DNA of 34,439 nucleotides from Rhizophagus sp. LPA8_4_AMF (Eukaryota; Glomeromycota; Glomeromycetes; Glomerales; Glomeraceae), in NCBI GenBank assembly GCA_021464525.1, contig JADRCO010000408.1:1-34439 (forward strand), given 5' to 3'. Both the position numbers and the translations under genes were made by a program. Shown in pieces: positions 1 to 10,838 of the stretch. The notes under the pieces were generated by a model. That model did no database searches and was not told the origin of the DNA. It saw only the letters and a program-made list of their open reading frames with translations. Position 1 is the stretch's first letter. The number at the start of each line of letters is the position of its first letter.

Positions 1-660
1 TGTTGTTATATGTTTATTAAAACTTAGATTTTTAAGAAAATAGAGGGGGGTGGGGTACGTTAAACAAACAATCAATTTGGAACGGCCTAAGTAAAGTGAT
101 GATGACTATATTTTATTCTAAGGTTTTGATTTATTCAATGCAAAATTCGACTGTGATCAAATTATGCCGAATTGAAAAATTCAAAGTCGCATGAACTTTT
201 TTTTTTAAAAAAAAAAAGAAAAAGAAAATATTATTTTTAACAGATTTGAGTTGAATATTAGTTTTTTATGTATATAAATACAATTAACTTAATTGTAAAA
301 AAATGAAAATGCAACACTGAAGGAATTCTATATGTTCGATTATTATGTGGTAAAAAGAGGCGAATACAGTATTCCACAAAATATTGATAATAGCATGAAA
401 ACTTGTGAATGATTTTATATATATAGTATTATTATCAATAAATTAATACTTAATAAATATTTACTTGAGTAACAGTTTTATTTTTTTCGTTATTTTTAAA
501 TTATTAAGATTCATAACCTAAGAATTTTATTTTCATTTTTATTTATGTCAAATATATCTAATAATAAATTTTAGAATTCAATAATTACTATATTTAAATT
601 ATATTATGATAAATTCTTCATAATGGTTTCTAATACTCACTATTTATATGAATAAAGTGC
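1..660. other. AT-rich DNA, no gene seen
   Basis: No open frame of convincing length. The only structured signal is a T-run followed by an A-run at about 197-217, the same kind of tract that lies just before the kinase start codons in this window. No kinase or BTB reading frame follows it, so it may be an orphan promoter remnant or simple low-complexity sequence. Confidence 0.5.
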
Positions 661-965
661 AAAATAAATGCAAAAATATTACGTAACTTCATTCTTAAAA
701 TATAATCAGTCATATTATTGCACAACACTACATACAGTATTATAGAATTCTTTACATGTTATGGAATTCTTTCTGAGAAAATTATAATCCTCCACTAGAA
801 GCTTCTATTAAATGCAAAAAAGTATTACACAACATTATTCTTAACACAAATAAGAATGTGGCCATCTACGCCACTGCACATCGCTACATGCAGTATTATA
901 GAATTCTTTGCATGTTATGGAATTCTTTCTGAGAAAATTATAATTCTTCATTAGAAACTTCTAGT
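661..965 (+). repeat. tandem duplication in the kinase 1 promoter region
   Basis: Two diverged copies of a block of about 150 bp lie head to tail at about 661-805 and 812-965. The best conserved part is about 80 bp (722-805 and 881-965), beginning CTACATRCAGTATTATAG and including GAATTCTTTCTGAGAAAATT. Part of the same block is also recognisable upstream of the kinase pseudogene near 15.8 kb on the minus strand, so it belongs to an inherited upstream region of this kinase subfamily. Confidence 0.8.
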
Positions 966-1054
966 AATTGTGTAAAAGTTCGAAAATAGAATTTTATTAA
1001 TTTAAAAATGTATATAATAGACAAGAGTTTTCCTTAACTCAAATTAAAAATTCA

Positions 1055-1076
1055 TTTTTTTTTTTTAAAAAAAAAA
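1055..1076 (+). promoter_or_regulatory. T-run/A-run tract before kinase 1
   Basis: Twelve T followed by ten A, ending 15 nt before the ATG. Similar tracts precede kinase 2 (26722-26734), kinase 3 (32167-32184, minus) and the kinase pseudogene (15632-15650, minus). Poly(dT)/poly(dA) tracts commonly disfavour nucleosomes in fungal promoters. A role in initiation here is inferred from position and recurrence only. Confidence 0.45.
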
Positions 1077-1091
1077 GCACGAAAAAAAAGC

Positions 1092-2885
1092 ATGGAACAA
1101 CTAATCAACTATAAACATAAAATCGACTTTTTATTATCAAACAATACAGTTTTAATCCAACCAGCAAAAACCACTGTTCAATCAAAATACAAAAAAAGGA
1201 AATGTACCGAATGTAATAAAAGGAGGAAACCTTTAGATGAAAATCATCAGATATGTCATGTTTGTTACAAAATTAGGATGGTATATAAGTACGGCTCAAG
1301 TGGAAACAAAACTATTGATGACTTCATTAGGAATACACAAATTAATCTTGTTAAAAAAGATGGAAAAATGGAATTTGTTCCTTATGATCAATTCACAAAT
1401 ATTGAATTTATTGCTGAAGGAGGTTTTAGTAAAATATATAAGGCTACTTGGATTGATGGACCAGTTAAAAATTATAGAAACGATATAGATATTCGTACCC
1501 GAAATTATACCGTTGTTCTCAAAAAGCTCAATCATTCTAACAACATCACATTCAAGGAGCTGAATGAGGTAATATCTTGTGAAAAAATTTTAGTATAAAG
1601 AAAATAGATTAATTAATATATATCTTTTTATATTAGCTCAAGGTATTTTATGATTATTCTTCAAAAACTAAAACCAATATTGAATATAATAATATTGGCA
1701 AGTATTTTGGAATTACACAAGATCCCAATTCTCAAGATATAATGATTATCATGCCATATTATGAATCAGGTGATTTGATACATTACATCACTAAAAAGTT
1801 TTACAATATTATCTGGAAAGAAAAGCTATATGACTTAATAAAAATAGTATGTGGACTCTTTCAAATACATAAAGCAAATATTGTCCACAGAGATTTTCAT
1901 AGTGGAAATATCCTTCTTGATTATAAAATTAATGTAAAAATAGGTGATCTTGGTATTAGTAAATCTGCAACTGAGTCTGGAGATGATAATGAGAATTATG
2001 GTATTATTCCTTACATGGCTCCAGAGATTTTTCTAAGACAAAGCTATGATAAATCTTCAGATATATATAGTTTTGGTATGATTATGTGGGAATTAATGAC
2101 AGGTAGAAGACCCTTTTGGGACCGAAGTCATGATACAGAACTTATTATTGATATCTGCGATGGTTTACGACCACCAATTGTCACAAATGCACCTGAAGGC
2201 TATATTGAATTAATGGAAGAATGCTGGCATTCTGATCCGGATAAAAGACCATCTGCTACTGATATATTTGATAAACTTCAAAAAATAAATGAGGAGGAAT
2301 GTAAAAATCTCGATAATAAAAATCCGACTAAAATTGTAAGGTCATCAGATATTGGGCCTGTAACAATAAATAATCCGAGAGCCATTTATAGGAGCAGACC
2401 TTTAAGCGCCATGATTAATTCTGCAATTACTTTGAGGAGTTCAAGAAGTCAATCTATTAATTTAGAAAAAGTCAAAAGGAAGTTTGAGGATGATTTAATT
2501 GAAGATAATAATGATTACGGTATGATTTTCGTTATTTGCAAATATTGATAAAATTTAGTAAAATTATTATTTTTTAACTAAAAATATATTTAGGTCAAAG
2601 TATTAAAAGAAAAAAGATATATGAAAATAAAGGTAATTACTTTTTTCAACAATATATTAATTTCATAATTTTGATATAATAAAATTTTTATACTTTTTTA
2701 GAATACTTTACAAGAGAACTCGAATTTGATATTGAAATGTATTCAAATAGTAGTGGTAAGTGAACATACAATATTTATATGTACTTTTAAATGGTAACTT
2801 TTTTATTTATTATAAACCTATAAATTTGTTTAATTTATATATAGAATATATTACCGAGGAAATTGATTTCGATATTAATGTCTAA
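1092..2885 (+). CDS. TKL-type protein kinase with Cys-rich N-terminus (kinase 1)
   Basis: Five-exon model: 1092-1568, 1637-2519, 2594-2632, 2702-2755, 2845-2885 (497 aa). All introns are GT-AG; the first is phase 0 and the last three are phase 1. Residues 38-58 hold two CxxC pairs (C38/C41, C55/C58), a likely small zinc-binding module. The kinase domain has a glycine-rich loop at about 108-116 (AEGGFSKIY), VVLKK with Lys144, the HRD Asp at 245 with Asn250 in HRDFHSGNIL, DLG at 263-265 in place of DFG, and APE at 287-289. All catalytic residues are present, so activity is likely; Ser/Thr versus Tyr specificity cannot be told. The tail has two short exons encoding related EYxTxE...FDI peptides. 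The start was chosen because it follows the T/A tract. The exon 2 sequence between 1637 and 1741 restores the link between the N-lobe and the catalytic loop. The substrate is unknown. The family is hugely expanded in Rhizophagus. Confidence 0.88.
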
Positions 2886-4013
2886 ATTATTTTTCATGTA
2901 TTGCAATAAATATATAAACACTTATTCCGATAATACAATAAATTATAGACGTTTTTGTATTGATTTAAAAAGTTTCTTTAAAATATGATAAGGTAGGGCA
3001 TTCTTGGATGTTATACATAAAATGTTGACAGACAAAATAAAAATATTGATAATGCGAAATTCAAATAAACTATTATCGAAAACAAGATTGCGATCAAATA
3101 AATTAACATCGAATTTTGACTTAATATATGAAAGCATATTCAAAAATTTTTTTTACACGTATTAATCAGACGCAATTATGTATAATAAATAAATTTAATT
3201 AATAAAAAAAAATCAAAAAAAATAGAAATTACTAATAACATTTTTTGAAGTTCTGAAAAGAATATCAAGCAACTAAAATATTGCTCCATCCGTTTTTAAT
3301 TGTTTTAATGTTTCTAATAGTAAATCGTCAATAGATAATCCATAACTCAAACCATGGACTAGCGATTACGAAACGATTTTATTGGTAGATTTCATCAAAT
3401 TCTTCTCACTTGTTTCTGTTAAAACTTATTCATCTAATATTAATATTAAATTATGTTTGGTAAACTCTTTACGCATGTTTTGACTTCATTGTGGATTTTT
3501 TTAAAAATATTTTATGCACGTTATTTCTAATTATTAATTATTCCTAGTTCGTTTAAAATTTAAAAAAGTGATGTAGATTTATTGTTATCTATTCGTTTTT
3601 TATTTACCTTAATTATTTAAAGGTTAAATCATTATTTTTAATAATAACTAGCAATCAGTCCGTTACTTCGCACCGGGATCAATGAACTTGAACAGTTGAA
3701 CCATTGTACACTCACATAATATTCATGAAATAAGCTATAGCGTAAAAAATACCTTAAATTCTTAAATTTATCATAATTTATGGTATCATCGATGAATAAG
3801 ATGATCAAAATTTAGCGAAAAATCGCAACGAAACTGATTGGCGTTCATTACACTAACTTTACAAATCGAATTATTTTACCATAAATCCGTAATAAATTTC
3901 TATGCGTTACACAATTTATACAGGATAACTTAAATATCACCAAAATTTTTTTAATTATATAGAACTTTTTATTAAAACGCTAATTAATTACAAATATTAA
4001 TTATTTTATAAAT
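2886..4013. other. AT-rich intergenic DNA
   Basis: No supported gene. One minus-strand stretch, 3273-3352, reads as a plausible C-terminal fragment (GLSYGLSIDDLL, then a stop) preceded by a possible TAG acceptor. With no partner exon it is at best a relic. The rest is low-complexity AT-rich sequence. Confidence 0.4.
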
Positions 4014-5515
4014 TTAAAAATACATAATTTGAACTTTCAATACTTCAAATTCTAAAACACGTGAATCATTGATTTTTCTGATTCGCTTTTCATAATCCTT
4101 TTTTGCACAACTAACTCTTAATACATTATCAAAAGTTTGATATAAAATCAGATCTTTGTAACCAAATGATGGTCCGAAACCGTCATATATAGTACAATTT
4201 AATATAGCTTTCTTTTCATTCTTTACGCGACTTAATATATAACTTTCAATACAAACATTATTAAAAGCAAATATAAAACTATCTTTAGTAACCCCATAAC
4301 TACCATCAGTTTTCCATTTAATCGGATTATATCCTCCAAGGATTTCATTACTGTCATCAACTTTAATAATTGTTACTGTGCGAGGTTGATTATCACAAAT
4401 TTTATGAAAATTTTCAAATCTATCGTGTAATTCACTAGGCCTATCACGAGAGTCACGATATAATAATTTGAATTCATAAGAAGATATCAACTTTTCTTTA
4501 ATTTCTAATTTATCAATCTATTTTGAAATTAATTCAGCATGTTGAAATGTGATGATTTCAGAATCAATTTTTGTTGAATAGTCATCATTAAGTACACGAG
4601 GTACTTATTTTTTGTTATCATTATTCAAAAAGTGATTTGATAAATCTTTATGTAATTCTTTTGGTAAAAATTTTTTAAAGGTAATACTTTTCGTGAAAAT
4701 TCTTTTGAATCTAGATTATGAAATCTAATAAAAGGAATACATTGTTGTAAGATATTCTTTAAAGTATTGAAATCTTCTTTTGAAAAATTTGTAGGATCAG
4801 AAGGAAGTTCTTGATTTTGTGCAAGTCCCCATTTAATCACATGTTCCCAAATTTGAATTTCACTAATTTGAAGATTAACATTTAGAATAAGCGTAATTAA
4901 AAGATTTTCTGGAATTGAAGAAAAATTTGGAGAATCAAATATCTTATTTGGTTCTTTTAAAATTAAATCAGTACAATACTTTTGAAGTCTTAAGGAAGAA
5001 CTATTTTCAAAACTTGTTTGATATATCAAATCAAAATTTTGTTCCATCCAGCTTGATTGGTTTTCAATCAAAAAGGATTCTACATAGGGTATTAATTCTT
5101 GTAGGCCAAGTTCATTAGCAACTATTAGGACCTTAGGTATATCTATGGAGGAACTATTTCATTGAAAGAACATAATGTTACAGATATTATTAAGTAAAAA
5201 CGACAATAAAATTAGAAATATATTAACAAATTTTAAAATTATTCGATAATTCTTTGTACCTTGAGATTATTTAAAAAATTTCTGGTAAATATTTGGTAAT
5301 TTAATATGATTCAAAATATCATCATTTTCATTTTTATTAGTCGACAAAATTCTTCTCAAATAAGGAGAACGATAATTTAAAATTACCATATGAGCGCGAA
5401 ATATTTTTACGTCAGGGTCATTACCAACTTCAATTGTAATATCATAATATTCGTCATCGTCTAAAATTTCGAGCAAATTTTGTGATAATTTCGACAAAAG
5501 TTTAGTATCATCCAT
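4014..5515 (-). pseudogene. BTB-BACK-TLDc protein, copy A, broken
   Basis: The parts of a BTB-BACK-TLDc gene lie in order on the minus strand. The BTB exon starts at ATG 5515 (MDDTKLLSKLSQNL, then the conserved FRAHMVILNYRSPYLRRIL). The BACK region follows (about 5150-4640, WEHVIKWGLAQNQELPSDP), then TLDc (about 4560-4014, ILGGYNPIKW and DSFIFAF). It is broken in several places: a frameshift near the end of the BTB exon (about 5286) that gives an early stop; a frameshift at about 4665-4680; an in-frame TAA at 4607-4605; and TAG at 4520-4518, where the relatives have Trp. Its short BACK-TLDc linker groups it with copy B. An intact member would be expected to act as a Cullin-3 adaptor (BTB-BACK) with a TLDc domain. 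No functional full-length product is expected. Confidence 0.88.
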
Positions 5516-5549
5516 TATAGAAAATGAGAATTCCAAAAAAAACTAATTT

Positions 5550-5558
5550 TCAAACCTT
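5550..5558 (-). promoter_or_regulatory. AAGGTTTGA box upstream of BTB copy A
   Basis: Plus strand TCAAACCTT, 35 nt before the copy A start. The same nine bases lie upstream of copies B, C and D. It may be a shared promoter element or a 5'UTR intron donor (AAG|GTTTGA). Confidence 0.4.
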
Positions 5559-5610
5559 AATGTACTTTATTTTCGAACACAAGGTTAATCGATTAATCCT
5601 TATTTAACAT

Positions 5611-5638
5611 TTATTTATTTATTTATTTATTTATTTTA
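5611..5638. repeat. (TTTA)n microsatellite
   Basis: About seven uninterrupted copies of a TTTA tetranucleotide. Confidence 0.9.
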
Positions 5639-6951
5639 TGTCACATAGGAGGAGTCTTATTTAACATTTAACAGGATTTACGCGTGATAGTCTTGAATGT
5701 CACGGTCACATGATCTCGATCTAGATTTCCTATTGGACGGCAGGTCGGGCTTAATGTATACTATGAATTATACTCTTCTAAGGAAAGCCTTTCTCTATAA
5801 ATATGTTAAAATTATTAAGCGTTTGTAGCTAAAGATATATTTAGTGAATAAAAAATAATTTAAACAATCATACGTTCTTTCTTACACTAAAAAATTTCGG
5901 TCAAGATATTAAGTAATTTAAAAGTTTTATCATTTTTCCTTTTAATTATTGGACGTTAAATGACAAATTAATATATTCATTGAGAACGAAATATTATTAT
6001 ACTTATTATCAATTTCAATTGTATATCAAACTATTTTTCAGTGAATTTCGAGCAGATGGTTTTTAACGCAAAATTAATATTAATGTAGAAAATTCTATGT
6101 GATATCGCGTGATTTAAGGTATAGTTATCATTATGTTGCTACCACTAGTTAATATTAATTCTTCTTCTATATCGATTAGCCGGTTATAATAATGAAAGAC
6201 TATAAAACTATTTCTCACAGCATTTCGTTTATATTTATGGCAAACATTTAGTAAATTTCATAAATGAATAAATACGCTGAATATTTTAATATAATAACGT
6301 TGCCATCTTAGCTAAGTCTTTAAAAAAGTTGTTATCACCTGATCACCAATGTTGAGGCGCAGTAACATATGATCGGGATTCGGAAAAATGAATTTGAGAA
6401 AGGAAAAGGGCGAGATAAGAAACATGTTTAATCTATAATAATGAATAAAATGGCAGTTATTTTTTGGAAAATTTATAATTACTATATCATATTCTTACAA
6501 TTTAGGTATGATAATATGGCCGAATATTTACTTTAATAATTATTGCAATATTTTATTAAAAAAAAACTTCATTCTTCAGTGTAACTCGAAATATTATAAA
6601 ATCATTCATAAAATCTTGTAATTTTCTTTTAAGAATAAAAAAAGATAAGAATATTTTTAATATTTTAATTATAAAGTATAAAATGAGCAAATATTTAAAC
6701 ATTTTGAAAAGTACGTCCGAGAGTGATATCGTATAATATAAAGAAAACCAAATTACAGGATATTTTGAATTAAGAAACTTTAGAAACTTTAACTTTTATA
6801 GACTTTAAATTATCAAGGAATTCAAATTGATTAAATAATCATCAAATTTACAATATAAAAGTAAATTTATATATCTATTAACATCTGTTCAATTGAAATT
6901 AAATATTTATCTCATGTTTAATGGTTTCTTGTTCCATTCAAAATCCTGACA
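5639..6951. other. Gene-free AT-rich stretch
   Basis: No coding frame seen. 5640-5890 contains a promoter-like arrangement (an inverted CCAAT-type ATTGG, then CTATAAATA, then AATAAA) that I could not tie to a gene. The remainder is AT-rich without clear structure. Confidence 0.4.
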
Positions 6952-7066
6952 GGGTCTAAATCCCAAAATTTTCCCGAGCTATGCAGAATTATGCGTGGTC
7001 ACGTGATCGATTGACCAGCATTAGAGTGTCGGGATTTTGATACAGTCGGGATTTTGGGCTAGACCC
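6952..7066. mobile_element. Small inverted-repeat (MITE-like) element
   Basis: Left end GGGTCTAAATCCCAAAATTT; inverted right end GGGTCTAGCCCAAAATCCC. The element is about 115 bp and non-coding. A direct TCGGGATTTT pair near the right end adds internal repetition. No clear target duplication was seen, so the superfamily is open. Confidence 0.6.
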
Positions 7067-8029
7067 ATCATATGACCTTCAGTCAATATATTAAAATTTT
7101 TTTATCTGGTATAAAGAAATCTGAGATAAGCAATAGCCAGTGTTATAATAACGATTTAATCATTTATTAGCTTATTAGCCGTAATTACAGGTTATCTTTA
7201 TAGTAGGTAGATGATTACTTATCAGACTCTACAAGATTAGGTTTCTCAATAATAAGGAAAATTTTCTTGTTCTTGATGTGTTTCTAAGATAAAATTATAA
7301 AAGGAAATGAGAAATTTAAAAATCCAGAGAAAATTTATATATTCAATCACATATATTTGTAAAACAGAAATTTTTCTAGTTTTGAAACGTAAGAATAATT
7401 ACTTTATTTTATTATCATAATATTGATATTTATAATTTATACTAACTATAAAGCTACAAAATAAATTTTTTTTAGTCATATAATGTAGTGTACCGCCTTG
7501 AAAATAAATGTTAATAATAAAGTACAAAATCTATCATTTATAGCTGGCTAAATGACTGGCTAAATGATTTCAAGAGCTAGCACTTCAAATGATATTCAAC
7601 ATTTTTTTGATTATTGTTCATAGCACAGAATTATAAGTTAAATACTTCATTCATATACTTATTTTATAAATATTTATAGACAATGTGTGTCGAATGTATC
7701 GTGCATAATCAGTTTCAGCGCATTTTTTTCCAATAGATTAAAACCATGCACAACCATGTGTTAGTACATGTTACGCATCGAATGCTTCATAATAGAAAGC
7801 GTAATTTATTTATTACCTTGTATAATATCGAAATTTTTTTACGAAAATCACATGATTTTCCAGCAGTAAAAGCCGCCGCGTGCGTTTAAATATGGTCGAA
7901 ATCAAAATGATTTCCGTCGCATTACTGTATAACTGTTCATTTAATTATTGTTGTTACAAATAACGAATTATATGTATATTCAGTACGGTGAAGTTGATAA
8001 AATTTTTTATTTTTATATATATATATATG
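7067..8029. other. Gene-free AT-rich stretch
   Basis: No coding frame. It holds a short tandem GGCTAAATGA duplication near 7545-7570, a small palindrome GAAAATCACATGATTTTC near 7845, and a (TA)n run at 8014-8028. Confidence 0.45.
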
Positions 8030-8455
8030 ACGTCCAAATAACTATTATATTAAATAGACAAATAATTACTATAGTAATATGAACATTAGTACCATTATGG
8101 TAAAATGGACATTATTGTACAAATACCATTATGGCTAAACGGACATAGGTATCCAAATCATCACTGTTGTTAAATGTACATTGGTGTCCCAATAACCATT
8201 ATGGATGGACATTGGTGTGGGACCAATACATAAATAGGTAACAAGAGATTGGCGCTCATTTACTATTAACCCTACGCATCTCTTCAGGGCCAGGATTACG
8301 TAATTCCGCCTGGTATTATCCAAAAAAGGAAGGATATAGTACGCATTATTTTTTTTTTTCATTATACGTAAACTCTGTATTGTAACCTTTTTACGAGGTC
8401 CTATTGGTGTCCCAATAACCATTATGGTAAAATAGACATTGGTTCGCTATGTAAA
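8030..8455. repeat. Degenerate minisatellite interrupted by a unique block
   Basis: About seven decayed units of about 30-36 bp built around ACCATTATGGTAAAATGGAC and ATTGGTGTCCC, running from about 8033 to 8218 and again from about 8403 to 8455. The array is split by a non-repetitive block of about 185 bp (about 8219-8402) with GGACC near one end and GGTCC at the other. ATTGGTGT occurs on both sides of the block. Inside the block is a near-perfect 24-bp palindrome that begins CCAGGATTACG and ends CGCCTGG. An open frame crosses the region on the minus strand but consists of repeat sequence and is not taken as a gene. Confidence 0.75.
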
Positions 8456-8511
8456 TGTACCGTACCGTACTTGCATCAAGGTAACAGTACCAGTATCGAT
8501 TTGATCAAATT

Positions 8512-8715
8512 CGTAATCGTGCAGATTAAAAATTAAAAAAAAAATGGCGTTCACCATAGCAAAGTGAAAAAGTTGAATTTTCACGTTACAATCTTATTTA
8601 AAATACTTAAATTTGTTTTTACAAATAACGACGTGCCGATTTACAATAAATAAATGGTGTTCACAATAGCAAAAAAAGTTTGGATTTTCACATTAAAAAT
8701 CTTATTTAAATAGAT
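8512..8715 (+). repeat. tandem duplication upstream of the DUF4419 gene
   Basis: Two diverged copies, about 8512-8610 and 8628-8715, share TGGCGTTCACCATAGCAAA / TGGTGTTCACAATAGCAAA followed by TTTTCACRTTA and ATCTTATTTAAA. They lie immediately before the A-rich leader of the gene, so its promoter region is duplicated, as with kinase 1. Confidence 0.7.
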
Positions 8716-8765
8716 ATCTTATTTTTCGCACATCTTTATTTTTCAAAAAAAAAAATTCAAGAAAG

Positions 8766-9842
8766 ATGAGTACCCAAATCCTCACTAAAAAAGTTAATCT
8801 TGAAAATGATTTTAAAGAACATATCTCAATAAGAGATAATATTTCTCAGAATTTTCGCAATACAAATGTACATGCCATTTCAGTCGATTACGATGAAACT
8901 CCGTCAATCAATAAATCCGTACTTAAACACACAATGACTTCTCATGGTTTAGTTGCTACAATTTTTCATGCTTACAACAATCATCAACATTTACTCTTAA
9001 CGCCTGATGATATTTGGTTAACTATAGCACAAGGAGTAAGTCAACATATTAATTATAATGCAGAAAAATTTCGTTATCGCTTTGTTAATCATGAAGGTAA
9101 AAAAGAGATTGGTGTTGACGTCGATGGAATTTTGTTTCAAAATAATTCACGTCTTGAGGGAAATTGGCCTGAAGTAGTAAATATGTTAGTTGTGAAAACT
9201 GATCAAGCTGTAGAAAAAATTGATGTAAAATCTCTTTTAGAATGTGATTTTTCTACGACTACGAAAAATTCTCTTACTGCTAGTCGAATCGTTCTTTTGG
9301 ATATGCTTAAAGAATATTTTTCGTTTAAATGTTATGTTGGTTGTGGAATTCCTAAAGTTACTCTTGAAGGTACTTTAGAAGATTGGTCAAAATTACAAGA
9401 GAAAGTCGTTCAATTACGTCAATTGGATTTAGATATGGATTTTTGGTTGGATAGATTGGATCCTGTTGTATGGAAATTAGTTGAAACCTATAAAGGCAAT
9501 GTTGATGAAGAATTTTGGTCAAAAATAATTTCAAAACAAAGTTTTTTTTCTGGCCCTAGTACCATTACGGGATGGGTGACGGCCCTTTATCCATATAAAA
9601 TAGATGGAACAAAATTAGTTGATGATTCACTTATTCCAGATGACTTTCCTAATGGAAGAGTTGAAGTACCATTTACGACTGATACTAGATTAAACTTAAA
9701 ATTTGTTGCAGGATTTTTAGGTGCGCAACAAAAATCCTTTGAAAATTCTAATGAATTAGTAGTTTCACCAGTAATTGGTTGGTTTGTTATCGATGATGAA
9801 ACTGCGAAAGAAAATGAAGAATCTAAGCTTTTAGTACGTTAA
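8766..9842 (+). CDS. DUF4419 family protein
   Basis: Intact single-exon gene of 358 aa. The DUF4419 family (Pfam PF14388) is widespread in fungi and bacteria and has no established function. Family-like features are a conserved N-terminal segment with HAYNNHQHLLLTPDDIWLTI at about residues 68-87, WPEVVNMLV at about 138-146, LEGTLEDWSKLQEKV at about 201-215, the helical block FWLDRLDPVVWKLVETY at about 227-243, and SFFSGPSTITGWVTALYPY at about 259-277. There is no signal peptide or membrane segment, so it is probably cytosolic. The ATG follows an A-run and a duplicated upstream block (8512-8715). It is the only gene of its kind here and is unrelated to its neighbours. The length is near what I expect for the family. 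The function is unassigned. Confidence 0.88.
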   Translation: MSTQILTKKVNLENDFKEHISIRDNISQNFRNTNVHAISVDYDETPSINKSVLKHTMTSHGLVATIFHAYNNHQHLLLTPDDIWLTIAQGVSQHINYNAEKFRYRFVNHEGKKEIGVDVDGILFQNNSRLEGNWPEVVNMLVVKTDQAVEKIDVKSLLECDFSTTTKNSLTASRIVLLDMLKEYFSFKCYVGCGIPKVTLEGTLEDWSKLQEKVVQLRQLDLDMDFWLDRLDPVVWKLVETYKGNVDEEFWSKIISKQSFFSGPSTITGWVTALYPYKIDGTKLVDDSLIPDDFPNGRVEVPFTTDTRLNLKFVAGFLGAQQKSFENSNELVVSPVIGWFVIDDETAKENEESKLLVR

Positions 9843-10520
9843 CATTAATCAATTAATGAGATAGTTTATGTAATTTATATCCGATTTTTTTTTTATTATA
9901 ATTATGTATCGATAGAAATTTCTTTAGTTCTTCTTATCAATAAACAATATTTATTTTATTACATTAAATTTTGATAACTCTTGTTTAATACAATGTACGA
10001 GTACATGAGATTATAAAGATTCGTCATTTGGGTTGTTAATTTCAACCTTTTATCAAGGAATTTATATTTAACATCATTTCTCGTTTCTTGAGTAAATTTG
10101 CTTACGCTGCTGCGACAGATGTGACAGGAAGACTAAACAAAGGCTTTGAAAATTTCAATCTACAGCAATTAGATGAGCATATAATGAAAATATTAACGTT
10201 AAAAAAAATGTGGTCAAAGATAAGACAAAAAATGTCTTTCTTAATTATAAATAATTATATTTTTTATAATATACAGATTACAGAGCCTCTACATGCTTGA
10301 ACATTTCGTATGGGCAGCCAAAAAAATTTTTTACTATTATCTGCCGGAATTATGATAATTTCGGTCAGTATCCAAAAAAGGTAATAACTTCCACCAGGAA
10401 TTATCTATAAAAGGAATGATCTTCATGATTTATCTGTCTTGACTTCGAAAAATTCAAAATTAATCTAATGATCTAACGATCGATCATAGTTAAATTGTAA
10501 TTTAAAATATGTAGACATTT
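9843..10520. other. Intergenic DNA with a possible gene scrap
   Basis: Downstream AT-rich DNA. A plus-strand frame open over about 10040-10300 contains a protein-like stretch (SKFAYAAATDVTGRLNKGF) but lacks an ATG and a recognisable domain. It may be a decayed exon. No other signal was seen. Confidence 0.35.
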
Positions 10521-10838
10521 GGCCACGCAAAATTGATTTTTCGGTTCACGTAACATTGAAATTTGAAATCGACCCGGGGACCCGGGTTTATTGTTTATTA
10601 TTAATAAAAAAAGTTCATATATAAAATCAAGACATTTGGTTGATTAACTTTTAATGAGGAGGTAATTAAAGAATTTATTTTCTCTCCAGAAATTCTCAGC
10701 CACGTGATAAACTTACCCACCGATAAAATTACGTCTTGGTCACATGATAAACTTTTTACATATAAACTTTTTTTTATTGAAATTTGGAAAAGTGACCCGG
10801 CCGGGTGAAGTGAACCGAAAAATTGAATTTATGTGGCC
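10521..10838. mobile_element. MITE with about 31-bp terminal inverted repeats
   Basis: The left end starts GGCCACGCAAAATTGATTTT and the inverted right end GGCCACATAAATTCAATTTT; both continue TCGGTTCAC, with a handful of mismatches. The element is 318 bp and non-coding. The inner sides carry GC-rich GACCCGGGGACCCGGG and GACCCGGCCGGG tracts, also inverted. No clear target duplication was seen. Confidence 0.75.

Noticed and set aside
1569-1741. Kinase 1 as two separate genes
   Set aside because: A 68-nt GT-AG intron joins the two parts in phase, and the same junction occurs in kinases 2 and 3.
2943-3143. 66-codon minus-strand frame
   Set aside because: Hydrophobic AT-rich composition with no motif or splice context.
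5636-5887. Possible solo LTR: starts TG, ends CA, with TATA-like and AATAAA signals between
   Set aside because: No target duplication, no second copy and no internal retroelement sequence in the window; the signals are easy to find by chance in AT-rich DNA.
8230-8330. Possible tRNA-derived (SINE-like) sequence in the minisatellite insert
   Set aside because: No recognisable A-box and B-box at the right spacing on either strand.
8135-8422. 95-codon minus-strand open frame
   Set aside because: It spans minisatellite units and the inserted block; repeated residues reflect the DNA repeat rather than a protein domain.
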